A stretch of 64,000 nt of DNA, taken from the NCBI GenBank assembly GCA_005784505.1, contig VCAZ01000247.1, positions 87,501-151,500 of the forward strand. Direction: 5' to 3'. Made by a program: the position numbers and the translations under genes. Below, in pieces: positions 41,719 through 54,419 of this stretch (its first letter is position 1; each line of letters begins with the position of its first letter). The notes beneath the pieces were generated by a model. It saw only the letters and a program-made list of their open reading frames with translations. It was not told the DNA's origin and did no database searches. Source of the stretch: Bagarius yarrelli (Eukaryota > Chordata > Actinopteri > Siluriformes > Sisoridae).

Positions 41719-41820
41719 CCTAGTGTTGTTTCTCTCAGCCTTGAGCTCTACAATCTCCTCCTCTTTCTCAAGCAGCTGTTCTCGACAGGCATTCAGCTCT
41801 TTTGTCAGGGCTGCAAACTC
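41719..41820 (-). CDS. ppfia2: ppfia2 coiled-coil exon (EFAALTKELNACREQLLEKEEE)
   Basis: A 102-nt phase-0 exon: EFAALTKELNACREQLLEKE, EEIVELKAERNNTR. Acceptor TTTGCAG, donor GTGAGT. In the standard liprin-alpha protein this follows the exon ending ...RQLNSALPQ. Here the only upstream coding sequence found in the window is the short first exon at 55498. Confidence 0.96.
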
Positions 41821-41899
41821 CTGCAAAACATAAAAATCAATAGTTTAGCATTATGCTCTTTTTTTTTTAGCAAGATGATGATCTTATCCTAACTTTAAA

Positions 41900-44800
41900 A
41901 CATAGATAATTTTTTAAAAATCTAGAAAATCTTATTTATGTTCATAATCAAACATAATAAAACTGAATAAGCAAAATTTATTTATGGAAAAATACACACA
42001 TAATAAACACACGCAAACACACACACAGATGTAAATGTCACAGAAATGGAAGCCAATTAGAGCAGCGGGGCTCAATGACCCTGCATTTTCCCATAAACCT
42101 AGTGTTGTTTTCAGGTAGCTAATCAGCCTTACTACACACACACATACATTTTAAGAACAATTTAATTAGCTTTACACACATTTCCTTTACACTTTGTTTT
42201 CACATCGCTGTAGTATTTATTAAGGTAGGCATTTTAGAAAAAAAAAAAATGAAAACCGATAAAAACCGGTGTCAGACAGTGTGACGATATATGTTGCTGA
42301 AAGCAATTACCGTATTTTAATAAATACAAATCTACAAAAAGCATACAATTTTGCCAGAAATATTATATGCACGAGTCTACAGTATGTGCACATGCAGGAT
42401 GAATATTCAGAGAAGGAGGAGAACAAACAGAAACTTTAATGTCTAACTACAAACAACACTTTATTTCTGTTTATTATATAAAAATGTTAGAGCTGATAAC
42501 ACTGTTATATACTGTACTGTAAGTGTAATGTGGTGAGCCAGCCAGAAGAAAAAAAAAAAAAAATACAAGTCAGCGTCTAAAAAAAATATTACGAAAAAAT
42601 CCAGTTTTATCTGAACACATTTAACATTCTAGGTCTAACTGACAACAAAAAAATGATGCATGAACATTACACATAGTCTTGTAATAAAATTAATGTCCAG
42701 AAAAGGAAAAGGAAAATACTGACACCACCTTCCTGTCTTCCTCATTTACAAACACCAAAATCTAAATTTTGTTTTCATTTAAACTTTCTGGTTTATGTAT
42801 AGAATAATGTAATATGTGGTGAGCCAGCCAGGAGCTGCTCAGTTAGCTGAATGCTAATAGAGATGACACAAAATAAATAACTTTTTTAACTTGATGCTAC
42901 ATTTAAAAAAACTTGTACAAAATGTACATTAATTTTGTATTCTAAGGCCTTCACAATAATATAAACGCCACAAAATATTATTGCATCATAAACCAATAAA
43001 ATCACCAAAAAAGTTCTACAAAAGTACGTTTGTCTGAGTTTAATGTGATATGTTGCTACATTTTTTATTATACTAATAGCAACCTTTTTACAAGATAAAA
43101 GAAGACTATAGAAAATACAAGAAGACACTGCAGACGTGTGGAAATAAATCAGTGACTGCTTTGTGCAACAAAGCGTCCAACTGCCCACACACCACCCTCA
43201 GAGAATCCTATTTATAGTGATGTCGAAGTTAACATTTTACATTACATTCTTGGAATAACGGCTTTAAACTGATAATTGTATATGTAAGGTCTGTTATAAT
43301 AAACCTTGTAGGGGTTTCCCATAGAGACAGAAAGAAATCTGGGTTCTACACAAACAGGCTGCTAAAACATTATTATCCAGAAGCCTGCAGTGGTGCATAA
43401 TGTGGAGAATTTCTAACAGAACCACATAGGGTCTGAACCATTTTGTATTAGAGCTCTGTGGTTTTTACAATCTGTCTCACACTGTGACCTCACAGCAGGT
43501 CAAAGATCACAGAACAATTATCTTCCATGAGCGTGATGTAGGGAACATGACAGAGACGTGCACTTCGGGTCATTTATTAATAACATCGCCAGACATAATG
43601 TGTTTGGTACATATTATTCCAGCTGCCTGCATATCCCACTCGCACTGCTAGGACTAGAACTGCTTAAAGTTTTAATAAACCTGGAACATATCAGTGCTTT
43701 TTCAGAACCTTAAGGCAATCAGTTTCATTTTATTAAATAGTAAACATTACAGAAGGGAGAACACTACATTATCCTACTGCTAAAATTATAAAATTAACTC
43801 CATTATAAACACTTAAAAACCATCAATTAACCAACTATTATCTAAATAAAAAGACATCACAGACTAAATAAGAACATAAATAAGACTCAGTGGTTTATAA
43901 ATTCGGTGCTGCTGAGTCTTATTTGTTTCTCGATTCTAATTGGTTATCTGTAAATCGCATTTGTATGTTTGCATTATAAAATAGATGAATTTATAGTATT
44001 CTTGATAAAATGATGAGTTGCGTGTTTTTGTTTGTTTAATTTTATTTTACTAACTTTAACAAGGAAAAATAAGTGTCTGATGAGGGAACAACTGTTTATA
44101 GCTGATCTCATTTGTTATGCAGGTCATTAAATATAACTAAAAAACAGAGTCAGGTGCAGTTGGCATGTCCTCCTTTCCAAAGCACTCAGGTAGTTGCACT
44201 CTGTTAGCTGCCACACTATTACAACAAGGACAATTCACCAATGGATTTCCACCATTAAAAAAACCCCCGCTGTAACTCTACTACAAGAAAGAGTTACTAA
44301 GAATAGAAAAAATGTGATGAGCTGCTTCTTCATGTTTCTAACCTCATGTTTATGGTTTAAAGTATCATTTATTTAATAGGACGTTAATGGCTGCAATTAC
44401 AAAGCGGTTTTTATTTTCTGATTTCTCTAGCAGTGCAAATTAAAGCTGCACGATATTAGAAAAATCTAAAATTACGATATTTAATTTTTTTCTGATATAT
44501 ATACTGCAAGATCAACAAATTTCTTCAGATGACCCAAATCACTCTATTTTTAAAGAATGTATTATTGTTAAATGATTGTGGTGATTTTTTAAAGGGAGTG
44601 AATCTGCGTAAAATATAACACAAATTATAATCATACATAAATACAACAGAATAAAGATGAGGTGTTTTAACTTTTTTCTGAAGATTCATTTACAGAAATT
44701 AGATAATTAAATGTTAAAACACACTGCAATTAAATACAGTTAATCCTTATTAAAGTTATGAAAGTTTTTTGTATCTGACCCCCAAAGTAATTTCTATTCC

Positions 44801-44980
44801 AAGATTACTTTACTTTACTTTACTATCACCATACTGTTGCTGTTCATCCAAACTAACAGAAGTCTGGTTTTAATGCTACATCTGGATCAAAAAGTAAAGG
44901 TTCTTGACTGGAAGTCTGGCTGCCATTGTTGTGCTTTTCAGTAAAGCCCTCAACCCTTTCTGCTTAAGTCTATAGTATAT
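41900..44980. other. large ppfia2 intron, no gene seen
   Basis: Start of the ~13.7-kb first intron. AT-rich, with several poly(A) runs. The phrase TGTGGTGAGCCAGCCAG occurs twice (about 42529 and 42815). No exon and no clear element otherwise. ORF 42886-43188 (-) is spurious. Confidence 0.5.
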
Positions 44981-44984
44981 TCAA

Positions 44985-45240
44985 TTCCTTGTCATTGTGC
45001 AAGGTACGTGTACAGAGCCAATGAAATGCATTTTTCGCATATCCCATCTTAGTAGGTTGGGGTCAGAGCGCAGGGTCAGCTATGATACAGCGCCCCTGAA
45101 ACAGGAGGGGTTAAGGGTCTTGCTCAAGGACCCAACAGTGGTTGACTTGGCCGGAGGTGGGGCTTGAACCCAGGTGTTTTTTTCTGCTCTTCAGAGTAAC
45201 AACGCAGCACCTTAACCATTTGAGCCACCCTCTCCCCTAA
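44985..45240 (-). mobile_element. tRNA-derived SINE with LINE-type tail
   Basis: Reverse orientation: 3' tail at 44985-45035 (complement of TGCATTTCATTGGCTCTGTA...ACCTTGCACAATGACAAGG). The body is CATATCCCATCTTAGTAGGT, GGTCAGCTATGATACAGCGC, TTGCTCAAGGACCCAACAG. The head has GGGGCTTGAACCCAGG (B-box complement) and CACCTTAACCATTTGAGCC. The tail matches the LINE 3' end at 39710-39765. Confidence 0.8.
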
Positions 45241-45499
45241 CGTGTGCTGAATCATAACTGACTCTGCGCTTTGACTTCAAATGCTCTTTGTATTTATATT
45301 TAAATAAGGACATGCTCTCGTCACAGCTCCATGCACAGTCAGAGTGCTAATTAAAAGGTGTTGATTGGGGAAGAGGTGAGAGCTGGAAAGGTGTTGGAGA
45401 GGAAGAGACAGACGCTGAAATTATACCATGTTTAGAACCGATTTAGACAGGATTCAGACAAAAGGTCGTAATGATTTTTTCTGCTGCACTGCTTTCAGT

Positions 45500-46075
45500 A
45501 TGTGTATGTGTATGTGTAGTTAGATTTTTGTTCAATTAGATTTCAGTGTCTATGTGTTGCCATGTTAATCTAATCTGCCTTCAGAATCAGTAGTGCTGCC
45601 CATGGAACTTAAACTATATAAGCAGTGGCAGATTGATCATTGGTTAATATTATTAAAGACTGTTTAACTATCAGATTTTTAAACCCACCTCCCAAAGCCC
45701 ACTAGCTGTCGCACGCTGACATCAGCATTTTTCTGTCCTCTGATTGGTTGATCAGAGTAAATTCTTACAGCCTAAAACAGACTAACGAAACGCGTCTGTA
45801 CAGTTGTGAATTGGAATGTTTACACCCACAAAAAGGCTGACGGAGGAGAAGAAACTAACTTGGTCTCAGACAGATTGCCCACAGACAGCTACAATAATGC
45901 TCCTTTATTGTCTAATACAACAGACGTGTCAATAAGCTCTTTGCTGATTGGCTTCTATGACAACGAGTCATGCAAATTTTCCAATCTAAATTTTTTAACT
46001 TGCGTGGAAGATGCAATTTTGCTTTATTCCTATTTTTCCATTGACTTCAACAAACGTTTGTACGTTATCTACTAG
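45500..46075 (+). repeat. unclassified dispersed repeat, + copy (partner at 59030-59410)
   Basis: Shares with the minus strand of 59030-59410 the phrases TGCCATGTTAATCTAATCTG, AGTAGTGCTGCCCATGGAAC, GGCAGATTGATCATTGGTTA, CTCTGATTGGTTGATCAGAG and TAAATTCTTACAGCCTAA. No coding capacity is evident. It is possibly a non-autonomous DNA transposon or MITE-like element. Confidence 0.7.
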
Positions 46076-46394
46076 CATAAATAATTCAATTCACATTTTG
46101 TATGAACACAGAATAAGTGTGTGTTGGCAAGATGGATTGTTGATTTATCGATAAACAGACTCACTTTCTTCTGGTTGTTTATAATAAGATGTCAGAGTCT
46201 CTCTTTCTTGGTCAAACACTGACCATTAACACACTCTGATAAAACACTTACATATCCCATGATCCCTAGCAGCAAATAAACTCAGTGCAATGTTCAGTCT
46301 TGAACTGGATTTATAATCCTGACCTCTATGATCTCTGTTTTCTGTCTGTGTGTATATTTAAATAAGGACATACAGACAGAGGGAACGAGTGAAT

Positions 46395-46397
<3 letters not shown>

Positions 46398-46477
<80 letters not shown>

Positions 46478-46480
46478 GGA

Positions 46481-46525
<45 letters not shown>

Positions 46526-46536
46526 GAGAGAGTGAG

Positions 46537-46598
<62 letters not shown>

Positions 46599-46605
46599 CA
46601 GAGAG
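46398..46605. repeat. (GA)n microsatellite, ~200 bp
   Basis: Almost pure GA with a few interruptions (GGACGGAGATG at about 46474, GTGAGGGGAGTGAG at about 46531). The Ser-Leu ORF opposite is an artefact. Confidence 0.95.
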
Positions 46606-46627
46606 ATACAAAGTGAAAGATAAGATG

Positions 46628-46800
46628 GGAAATGGTAGTTCAGTGGTGAAGGTGTTGGACCGCTGATCTGAAATTCCTAAGTTCAATTCCCAGCTGCCAC
46701 TTCTGGGCCCCTAAACAAGGCCCTTAACCCTCACATGCTCTGTAGGATATAAAAATATGGGATAAATGTAAATTGCTCTATAAACGGATGACTGCAACAT
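46628..46800 (+). mobile_element. tRNA-derived SINE
   Basis: AATGGTAGTTCAGTGGTGAA (A-box-like), GTTGGACCGCTGATCTG, AAGTTCAATTCCC (B-box-like), CTGCCACTTCTGGGCCCCTA and ACAAGGCCCTTAACC. The tail is diverged. It lies directly after the GA tract. Confidence 0.75.
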
Positions 46801-46869
46801 GTCAGAAATGTACAGATAAGTGAGAATCAGGAATAAAGTAAAATACTACTAATAAAAATATTACTATTA

Positions 46870-46955
46870 CAAATAAAAGGCATGGCAGCTTTGGTGGTTC
46901 TGGGATTCAAACTCATAACCTTTCTATCAGCAGTCCAAAACCTCAACCACATCTC
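46870..46955 (-). mobile_element. SINE head fragment
   Basis: GGCAGCTTTGGTGGTTCTGG, GATTCAAACTCATAACC, AGTCCAAAACCTCAACCAC: reverse complement of the tRNA-like head only. Confidence 0.5.
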
Positions 46956-47024
46956 TGTCTTTTATTTGGGCTAACACAGTCTTCTGGGCAGAGGAGAGAA
47001 AGGCGGTCTGGGTTCTGGAGTTGT

Positions 47025-47185
47025 TGATTGGCGGATTTGGTTGAATGCTCCGGCACCATCAAACTGTCGATGTTGGGTCCTTAAGCAAAGCTCTTAACCC
47101 TTTCTGTTTAATGGCCAACCCTGTGCTCTGACTGTACCATAATGTGGATGGGAAGGTTTGGATGTGTAAATGTGAAGAAATTGTG
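47025..47185 (+). mobile_element. SINE, degraded
   Basis: Body words GGGTCCTTAAGCAAAGCTCT, AACCCTTTCTGTTTAATGG and CCCTGTGCTCTGACTGTACC match the 10830/44985 family. The head is eroded. Confidence 0.5.
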
Positions 47186-47217
47186 CATGTCTATGAAAGC
47201 AGAGACTCCAAATTAAG

Positions 47218-47272
47218 GTGTGTGTGTGTGTGTGTGTATGTGTGTGTGTGTGTGTGTGTATGTGTGTGCATG
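47218..47272. repeat. (GT)n microsatellite
   Basis: GT run with TATG interruptions, followed nearby by a (GTCT)n run at about 47457-47475 and a T-rich tract at 47665-47775. Confidence 0.85.
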
Positions 47273-47799
47273 AATTAAACAGTGTGATGAAAGCACAGGG
47301 TGGGGGGATTAATAAAGCTGATTGAGTTTCAGTTTCAAACTCTGAAAATGTTTCTTAATCTTGGCTCGTCTTTAACTGCAGTGCATTATAGGTAAAAAAA
47401 ATTGTCACTCAAATAACAACATGAAAGTCTAAAACTTATAACAATGGATATAAGGTCTGTCTGTCTGTCTGTCTGTTTGCTTGTCTCTTTGACTGTCAGC
47501 TGTTTTGTCTCTCTGTGGGAATTTCTGTGTTTCTGTTTGTTCTTCTGTCTGTCTGGCTGTCTCCCTCTCTTTGCCTGCATTCATGTCTGTCCATCTGTTT
47601 ATTATGTCTACTAAATTTTCTCGTATCTGTTCTTTTACTTTGTTTCATTTTTGTTTGCTGTTTGTTCTTGTTTTTTTTCTTTATTTATTTATTTTTCATT
47701 TTTATTTAACTTTTTTTTTCTCTATTTTAACCCTTTTTGACAGTTTGAATATTTTTCCTTTTTTTTTTTTTTTGATTATTGTTTTTTGGTCTCTTTTTC

Positions 47800-48373
47800 C
47801 TCTTGGATTTTCAGATCAGATCAGAGGCACATAACTTATAACACACAAACACCCAAAACTTCCTCTCTCTTTACCCTATTGTACACACAAACACACTACA
47901 AATTCTACAGTATTTTCTTCCCGTTTCAGGTAAAGACTCTGGGTATCATCTCTGACAGCACACTATCTACTGCGGCTCACATCAACAGTGTTCCACTATC
48001 CGCATAACTCCATCTCCACAATAATAATTGTCTCTGCCGACTTCTACCACAATAGTTCCTGTCCACACCCTCATTACAGCACTTATAGATGACCATAATT
48101 CAGTTTTGTTTTGTCTTCCTCCAAAATCTATTTATAAACTTCAACTGGTCCAAAACTCCAAAAGGGTGAAGATCTAACTTTTATAAACCCATCAGATTAA
48201 CATCAGGCCAACAGGAAAGTGAGCGACCTGCTGGATTTATTAATTTCACGTTTATTAAACCAATTAATCAATCAGTGAATCAATTATTTAATCCATCAAT
48301 CAGTCAGTAAATCGATCAGTGGAAGGATTGTAGATGTAGATAGTGGTGATGTAAGCTGGCTTTTTAGCTGCTT

Positions 48374-48409
<36 letters not shown>

Positions 48410-48720
48410 TGTCTACTTGATGCTTAATAGAAGAGGCAGAGAAAAAGTAAATCAATGTATACATAGAGAGAAAAAAAGAGTGAGACAGACAGAAACACAT
48501 ATTCATGTTCAAAAAAAGCAAAAAAAGAAATGAAGACAGACAGACTCCTTATATTTGACTGTCTCATTGTTTCTGCCTGTTTGTCTGCCTGTCTGCTTTT
48601 CTATGTCTATTTGTCTGTGTCTCTATTATATTTTATTTATTTACCTAATTCACTTGATTAAAGCAGAAAATAACAGTATTACAGTATTAGTAAACTGATT
48701 CTGTGTCTAAATTTTTTGGT
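47800..48720. other. intron sequence with LINE scraps
   Basis: At 47930-48170 the text GTAAAGACTCTGGGTATCAT, CTCTGACAGCACACTATC and AACTGGTCCAAAACTCC resembles reverse-transcriptase text of a LINE (VKTLGIISDSTLS). Low confidence. (GT)n occurs at 48378-48407. No gene. Confidence 0.4.
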
Positions 48721-48724
48721 GATC

Positions 48725-49560
48725 AGTGCTCTGTAGCGCTGAATAGAGAGCAACAGTTTGAAGTGTGTTGGGTGTGAAGGTTCCAGAGTGATTTTGCTAG
48801 ACCTTTTACTCACTCTGAAAATGTAAAAATCTTGAAAACTGGGCAGGGGCAGCAATAATCCTCTCAGCAGTCCTGATTGTGGTTTGTAGAACTGTGTGAG
48901 CAGCTAAACTGTTGAAGAAAATACAACCTCTGCTAGGCCTTTTTTTTACAGTTGAGACAATGTGAGCGCCAAGTGCTGAGAAAGACAGTGAAGCCCAGAA
49001 ATAAGAATTACTCCACTGTTGTTACAGTGCTGTATGTTGGTGTGAGTAGCGGGAGTGCAGGAAGGCTCCTCCTGAAGTCCACTATCATCTCCACTGTTCG
49101 GAACTTTTTGAGCTCTGGGTTGTTGTGCGGCCAACAGGCAGTCCACTCCTGTCAAGATGAAGACTCGTCTCCATCTTTGATGAGTTAAATGACTGTTGTG
49201 TTGTCCGAAAAACATTAGGAGCTTGACAGAGGAGTGAGGAGAGAATGCAGCCTTGTGGGACACCAGTTCTGGTCATAACAGTCATGGATGTGAGTTTACT
49301 CAGCCTCACTAGCTGCTGCCTGTCTGTCAGAAATCTGGTGAAACACTGACAGAGGTGGTCATAGAGAGAGAGACTCATGGAGGTAGGCATAGAGAGCTGA
49401 GGCCATTTGTCTAAAAGAAGGTTAAACATGATGGAATTGAAGTTCAAATTAAAGTCTACAAAACTCTTTGGTTCAAAGTTTCGTTTTTCGTTTTTTCCCA
49501 AAACAGAGTCCCCAAAACATTCGGTCCTGAGAGACAATCAGAGCTAAAGTGGAATCCATT
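48725..49560 (-). mobile_element. L2/Rex-like LINE fragment, reverse transcriptase
   Basis: Minus-strand reading shows FVDFNLNFNSIMFNLLLDKW (F-D---AF-T--), FLTDRQQLVRLSKLTS, then GVPQGCILSSLLC, the RT motif before the catalytic box. Later text includes CLAAWCS-type remnants. Multiple frame breaks and a missing YADD make it a dead fragment. Confidence 0.75.
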
Positions 49561-49599
49561 AGCACAGCCACATGTATCGAGTCTATCAGGGTTTTTCCA

Positions 49600-50270
49600 G
49601 TCTGATTACTCTTTAATGCCAGTATCGAACTGTGTTACAGCACAGGGAACTTCCTGCATCAGGGCAGGAGAGGAGTTACTGTTTTACCTCTTAATCAATA
49701 CTGATTAATGTTGAACTTTTTTAAATTCAACAAAAATATACTCACAATATTATCAAACACACATCCCACTGAAATGATTAGACTTTAGAGTCTCCAGAAA
49801 TGACTCTCTAAAAGATTCTGAAGTGTGTATAAATTCCAAACAATCACCTGCACCCCGATCCCACAATGTAATGTTGATGATGTCACATCCAGAGTTTCAC
49901 ATCATAGAGCTAATCTTCTACAGTATGGAACATTGACAAGAAGACCTTTTTTATTATTTAAGTATACAAATACTTTTTCCAGAAACATGTGGGTTTCATA
50001 AGTCTATAAGTCGGTATTTGTTCTTCAACAGAAACCTTTACAACCCTAACATTAAAAGCTATGTAGAGGTCACCCAGCAGGTGTTCTGTCAACTTGTGTT
50101 AGTGGTTAACACAAGACACACACACACATATACACACATGCATGCTGTACCAAAGAAAAGCTAATGTGGGGTATCTGTAAGCACAGATCAAAGAGCTGCG
50201 ATCTGTCTGATGTGAAGAGTTTAGTGTTACATCTTTTGACGTAGAACACAATGTCATGGAGGATCATGTT
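49600..50270. other. ppfia2 intron, no gene seen
   Basis: Ordinary intron sequence. Nothing supported. Confidence 0.5.
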
Positions 50271-50279
50271 ATATTTTCT

Positions 50280-50870
50280 TTATTTCTTTGGTCTAGTTCC
50301 TGTTTCTCGTGTTTGGTATTTTTAGGAACCCCAGATCCACTACTGCGGTTGTGTTGAGTTTTCATGTTTTCTGCCTTTTTTGTACTGTTGATATTTTAAG
50401 TTCCCAAGTCAGACTCCCAGTTCCTGTCTTTCTAGTAGTGCTTCTATGTTTTGTATTGTTTGTCTTTATAGTTTAGGTTCTATGTCCCGGTATTTTTGGT
50501 AAAATTGCTGAATCCCACAGTTTTGTCTTTTTTGGCTGTGTTTTAGGTTCCCTCTTTTTAGGTTTCTGTATTTGTGGTAGAAATGTTGAATTCCCTCAGT
50601 CCCTGTATTTTTGATAGTGTTCCTAATGATTTAGATGTCTTTTTAGTTGTGTTTTTAGGTCACAGTTCCTTTCATTGGGGGAGAGTTGCTAGGTCTGCTA
50701 GATCCTGTCTGTGGGATAGTGTTCCACTGTCTCCTAGTTCCTCTCTTTGTGGTAAAGTTGATAGGTTCCCTAGTTCCTGTCTTTTTGATAGTGTATCGAG
50801 ACCCCCTACTTCCCGTCTTTGTGATAGTGTTCCACTGTCCCCAGTTTCTGTCTTCGTTCTCCCTTTTTAG
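50280..50870 (+). repeat. degenerate T-rich tandem repeat
   Basis: Recurring GGTTCCCTAGTTCCTGTCTT, TTTGTGGTAGTGTTCC-type units of 35-60 bp, best preserved at 50680-50860. Looks like the family of 17455-18480. The ORFs on both strands are by-products. Confidence 0.65.
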
Positions 50871-50874
50871 CTCA

Positions 50875-51750
50875 CCTGGTTCCTGTCGTAACTTCTCAAA
50901 AATGTCTTTAAATGTTAGTGTCCCTGTCCTTGTAATCTCTATCATTACTTGTTCAATAGTCATTGATACTCAAGTATTGATACAAATGTAGTACTTTTTC
51001 TAGGTCCTTCCGCTTTGTAGTGTCACTAATCCCACTGTATTTAAAGTGATGGTTCTGGATAAAGGTCTGTATCGTCCACCTGCCTTATAAGATACAGTCT
51101 GATTTTGATGCCTTAAAAACACAGTGACCTCTTTATACCAAATGTTTTCTGAATGGACACCCAAGCACAAAACTCTTTCAGTGATTGGATGTGGATCGGT
51201 TCTATTTTCCACTTCTGGCTGCTGCTGATTGTTGTAGCTTTGGTGGAAAATAAAAGGAAAGGACAGTCACAGCAAGTGAGCTGGAGAAAGACAGTTAATC
51301 CAATCTCTCTCCACGGTAATTGCTTTTGCCTGAAATATGCCAATACCCAAATTCCCTTGTGCCCTTTAGCAGAGCCAAACACACTTCCTCCTTAATCCTG
51401 CATACACACACACACATACACACCACACAGTTGAAAATGTCATGATCTGTCGACATTCATAGGAGAACCAATTGTCTTTTATTTTAATCCCTAACTAAAC
51501 CTCAATGAAGACCTTTATACAAAGTGGAACTGACTGCATCCCAGTCCTCCCCTCACCCAACATTAGTGTCTAAATCAGTAGCACTAATTTCCTACCTTCT
51601 CAGAAGTGTAAAAGTATCATAAGAGCAAACTATGATGTTTTTTCAAATGTGTTATTAAATATCATCAGAACAGCAGAACCATTAGAAAAACATGTCTATG
51701 TCAATAGGACACATGCTGTATATACAAAAGTCTACTTTAACAATGACTGA
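50875..51750. other. ppfia2 intron, no gene seen
   Basis: Overlapping ORFs at 51113-51395 on both strands have no recognisable domain. Nothing supported. Confidence 0.45.
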
Positions 51751-51769
51751 AAGAACTGACCACACATCC

Positions 51770-52300
51770 TTTCTTAGGACTAAAAGAACACACACACAGT
51801 GGTCATGCCTGCTACAAAAGACGAGAAAAAAATGCCCCACCTCCTTCATTAAAACAAACTATAAAGGCTAGCCCATGTCCCCTGCACAAGAACTAACAAA
51901 CAGAACAAACAGAGAGACTTAGGCAACTCCTCCCACACTAGGACAACCTCTTTCAGTAGGACAGACAGACACTACACCGCCTACAGACAGTAGTCACAGA
52001 CAGAGGCCAAGCCTTCCTCCTTAGAACAAAGAAACAAAGACTATGCACTCCTAACCAGAACAGAGATAGAGTCCATGTCTCCTCCCCTAGGAACAATAGA
52101 CAGACATAGTCAAGGCCCATTACTAGGACAGAGAGATGGAGACCACACCTTCTTCACTAAAACAGACGAACAGACACGCAGAACACTTCCTTATTGGAAA
52201 AAACAGACTTAGACATTAACTAAGACTTTTTCACTAGGACGGACAGGAACAGACCCAAGCACCTTCACTAGGACATAAAGTACATGCATAGCCACTTTGC
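51770..52300. repeat. degenerate tandem repeat (CACTAGGACAGACAGA... type)
   Basis: Recurrent phrases CCTTCACTAGGACA, ACTAGGACAGAGAGATGG, CACTAAAACAGACGAACAGA, TAGGAACAATAGACAGACA at ~40-bp spacing. Eroded minisatellite. Confidence 0.6.
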
Positions 52301-52339
52301 CTCCTTAACTGATGCTCAGAGGGCAATAAATCTGCCTCA

Positions 52340-52882
52340 CAGCCAGAGTTTCACAGTGTAACTGACCCATGCAGTCTCTCGGTTGAATGTTTGTCCTCGT
52401 TCACTTCCATTAACAACAATGTTTTAATCAGTGTTAAATCCATCAAAGTGGGTCAGAACTGTTTGCCATCTGCCCCTTAGAGATTTACACACATCAACAC
52501 AGATTAAACACATACAGAACCAAACACACTCAACACACCCTCAAAACAACTCTTAACACACACTCAAACACAAACTCAATATACACTCAACACATGCTCA
52601 CCACATTCTGCTTCTTTACTGAGACTAACACTCTGAGGCTATGCTTTTCCGTGATAAAGTTTAAAAACATATTAAAGAAACATGGTGTTATGTTCATGTC
52701 TGACATTATTTAGCATTATTCACTATATTTAAATAAAATTTGCATATGTGACTCTGTCATTCAGAAACATCAGTGTGAGAATTCATGAGGTCATCAAACG
52801 TTCATTCAATCAGAACAAACACCCTTTAATGTCTGACCATCCTAATCGAATTTTAGCACTGTCTAATTGGTTTAGTCAGTTA

Positions 52883-52917
<35 letters not shown>

Positions 52918-53560
52918 TGGTGTGTGTGTTTTTGTGTGTCTGACAGTTACATAACCACACCACACACTTCTGCTGAAAACATCAAAGGCTGAAACAACAG
53001 CACATTATTCTTCTGTAAAGTAATACAGGGATAAAGTAGGTGTGTGAGTGTGGGTGTACACATAAATTCTAAATAAGTAATACATCTAAAGTGGTATGGT
53101 GTAATGGAAAATTAGATGAATTTGAGAAGCAAAACAATGAGATGAAACAGTAAGAAAAAAGAAACAAGGTGAAGTGAGGCCAAACAAAAGAGAGACAAAA
53201 AAAATATATATATATTAACAGACAGTAAAAGATGATTTTATATTCCAATGTTGGAACTGGAAAAAGACAAAATGAGAAGAGGTGTGAAAAACGTTGTAAG
53301 GGAAAAATATCAAGTTGAGATGAGAGAGAACAAGATGAGAAGTTGAACTGGACAGAATAGACAAGATGAAACCAAATATAAGATGAAATGAGACAAAATA
53401 AGCCTCAATTTTACTGTAAATCAATCCCATAAAACTGCTAAGCACGCAGAGAGTAAACAACAAAGTAAAACAGACAGTCATTCCAAAGAGTCGTTCAGAG
53501 TAATTTAGTAAATCAGTCTGGAGTCAGTTTTAATAACTTTTAACATTTTCTAATTGTATT
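52340..53560. other. ppfia2 intron with CA/GT-rich patches
   Basis: CA-rich 52490-52610 (ACACACTCAA words), (GT)n at 52882-52940, and A/G-rich 53100-53410 with the recurring word AGATGAAA/GACAAGATG. No gene. Confidence 0.55.
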
Positions 53561-53606
53561 TAACACAAAACAGTCTCTCTTTTCCAGTCTCTCTCTGGTT
53601 CTCTTT

Positions 53607-53694
53607 CTGTCTCTCCCTCTCTCTCTCTCTCTCTCTCACACACACTCACACACACACAAACACATACACACATACATACATACACACACATACA

Positions 53695-53732
<38 letters not shown>
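53607..53732. repeat. (CT)n-(CA)n compound microsatellite
   Basis: CT run 53613-53637 passing into CA with ACATACATAC interruptions to 53732. Confidence 0.92.
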
Positions 53733-53737
<5 letters not shown>

Positions 53738-54235
53738 AAGAAAGACCTGAAAACACAAAATCACACTTTACATGAAGGTGGTGCAGGGTTTTCTGCATTT
53801 TTCTGTCTGTGTGTGTCTGTGTTTATGGATCAATCTCCAACCAATAAGAAGACAGCTTCATTTTCATGCATGGGGTTTACATCTTGGCTATTTTACAAAG
53901 AATAAAAACACCATTAAATAGAAGTAAACATTGAAGCAACTGTAAGCAATTTTATATGCTAATATTTATCACAAAATCTGCTGATATGAAATTGGACACA
54001 CCCACAGGGCGTTTACTACATCAGTGTAAAAAAAGAAAAAACCTCAGCGACAAACCCTGACTGACCGCCAGACATGAATAATTAAACATTTATCTGTAGG
54101 TAATGCTTAGGTTGTTCACTCGTCCAAAAAAAATCACATGAACAGAAGAGTATGATACACAGCGCTGTGGTTAATTAATAAATAATACAGAAAATATTAA
54201 ACCAGACAAGGAGGAATTTTTACTACAGCCGATTG

Positions 54236-54416
54236 TTTACATTTATAGCGCTTAGTAGACGCCCTTATTTAGAGGGGCTTACTTTTTTTTACAACTGGGG
54301 GTTGGGGGCCCTTCTCAGGGGCCCAACATTCACAATTCAGTGGTGCTGGGAATCGAAACCCCTATCTTCAAATTAGCAGTCCAACACCTTAACCACTGAG
54401 CTATCACTTCCCCCAG
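54236..54416 (-). mobile_element. tRNA-derived SINE
   Basis: TTTACATTTATAGCGCTTAG, TAGACGCCCTTATTTAGAGG, TCTCAGGGGCCCAACATTC, GGTGCTGGGAATCGAAACC and CCAACACCTTAACCACTGAG: reverse orientation, full span. Confidence 0.75.
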
Positions 54417-54419
54417 CAA

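Noticed and set aside
46294..46686. Ser/Leu-rich protein over 46.3-46.7 kb
   Set aside because: It is the complement of a (GA)n microsatellite.
50574..51395. ORFs on both strands at 50.6-51.4 kb
   Set aside because: They overlap in opposite strands, have no motif and partly lie in a degenerate tandem repeat inside the ppfia2 first intron.
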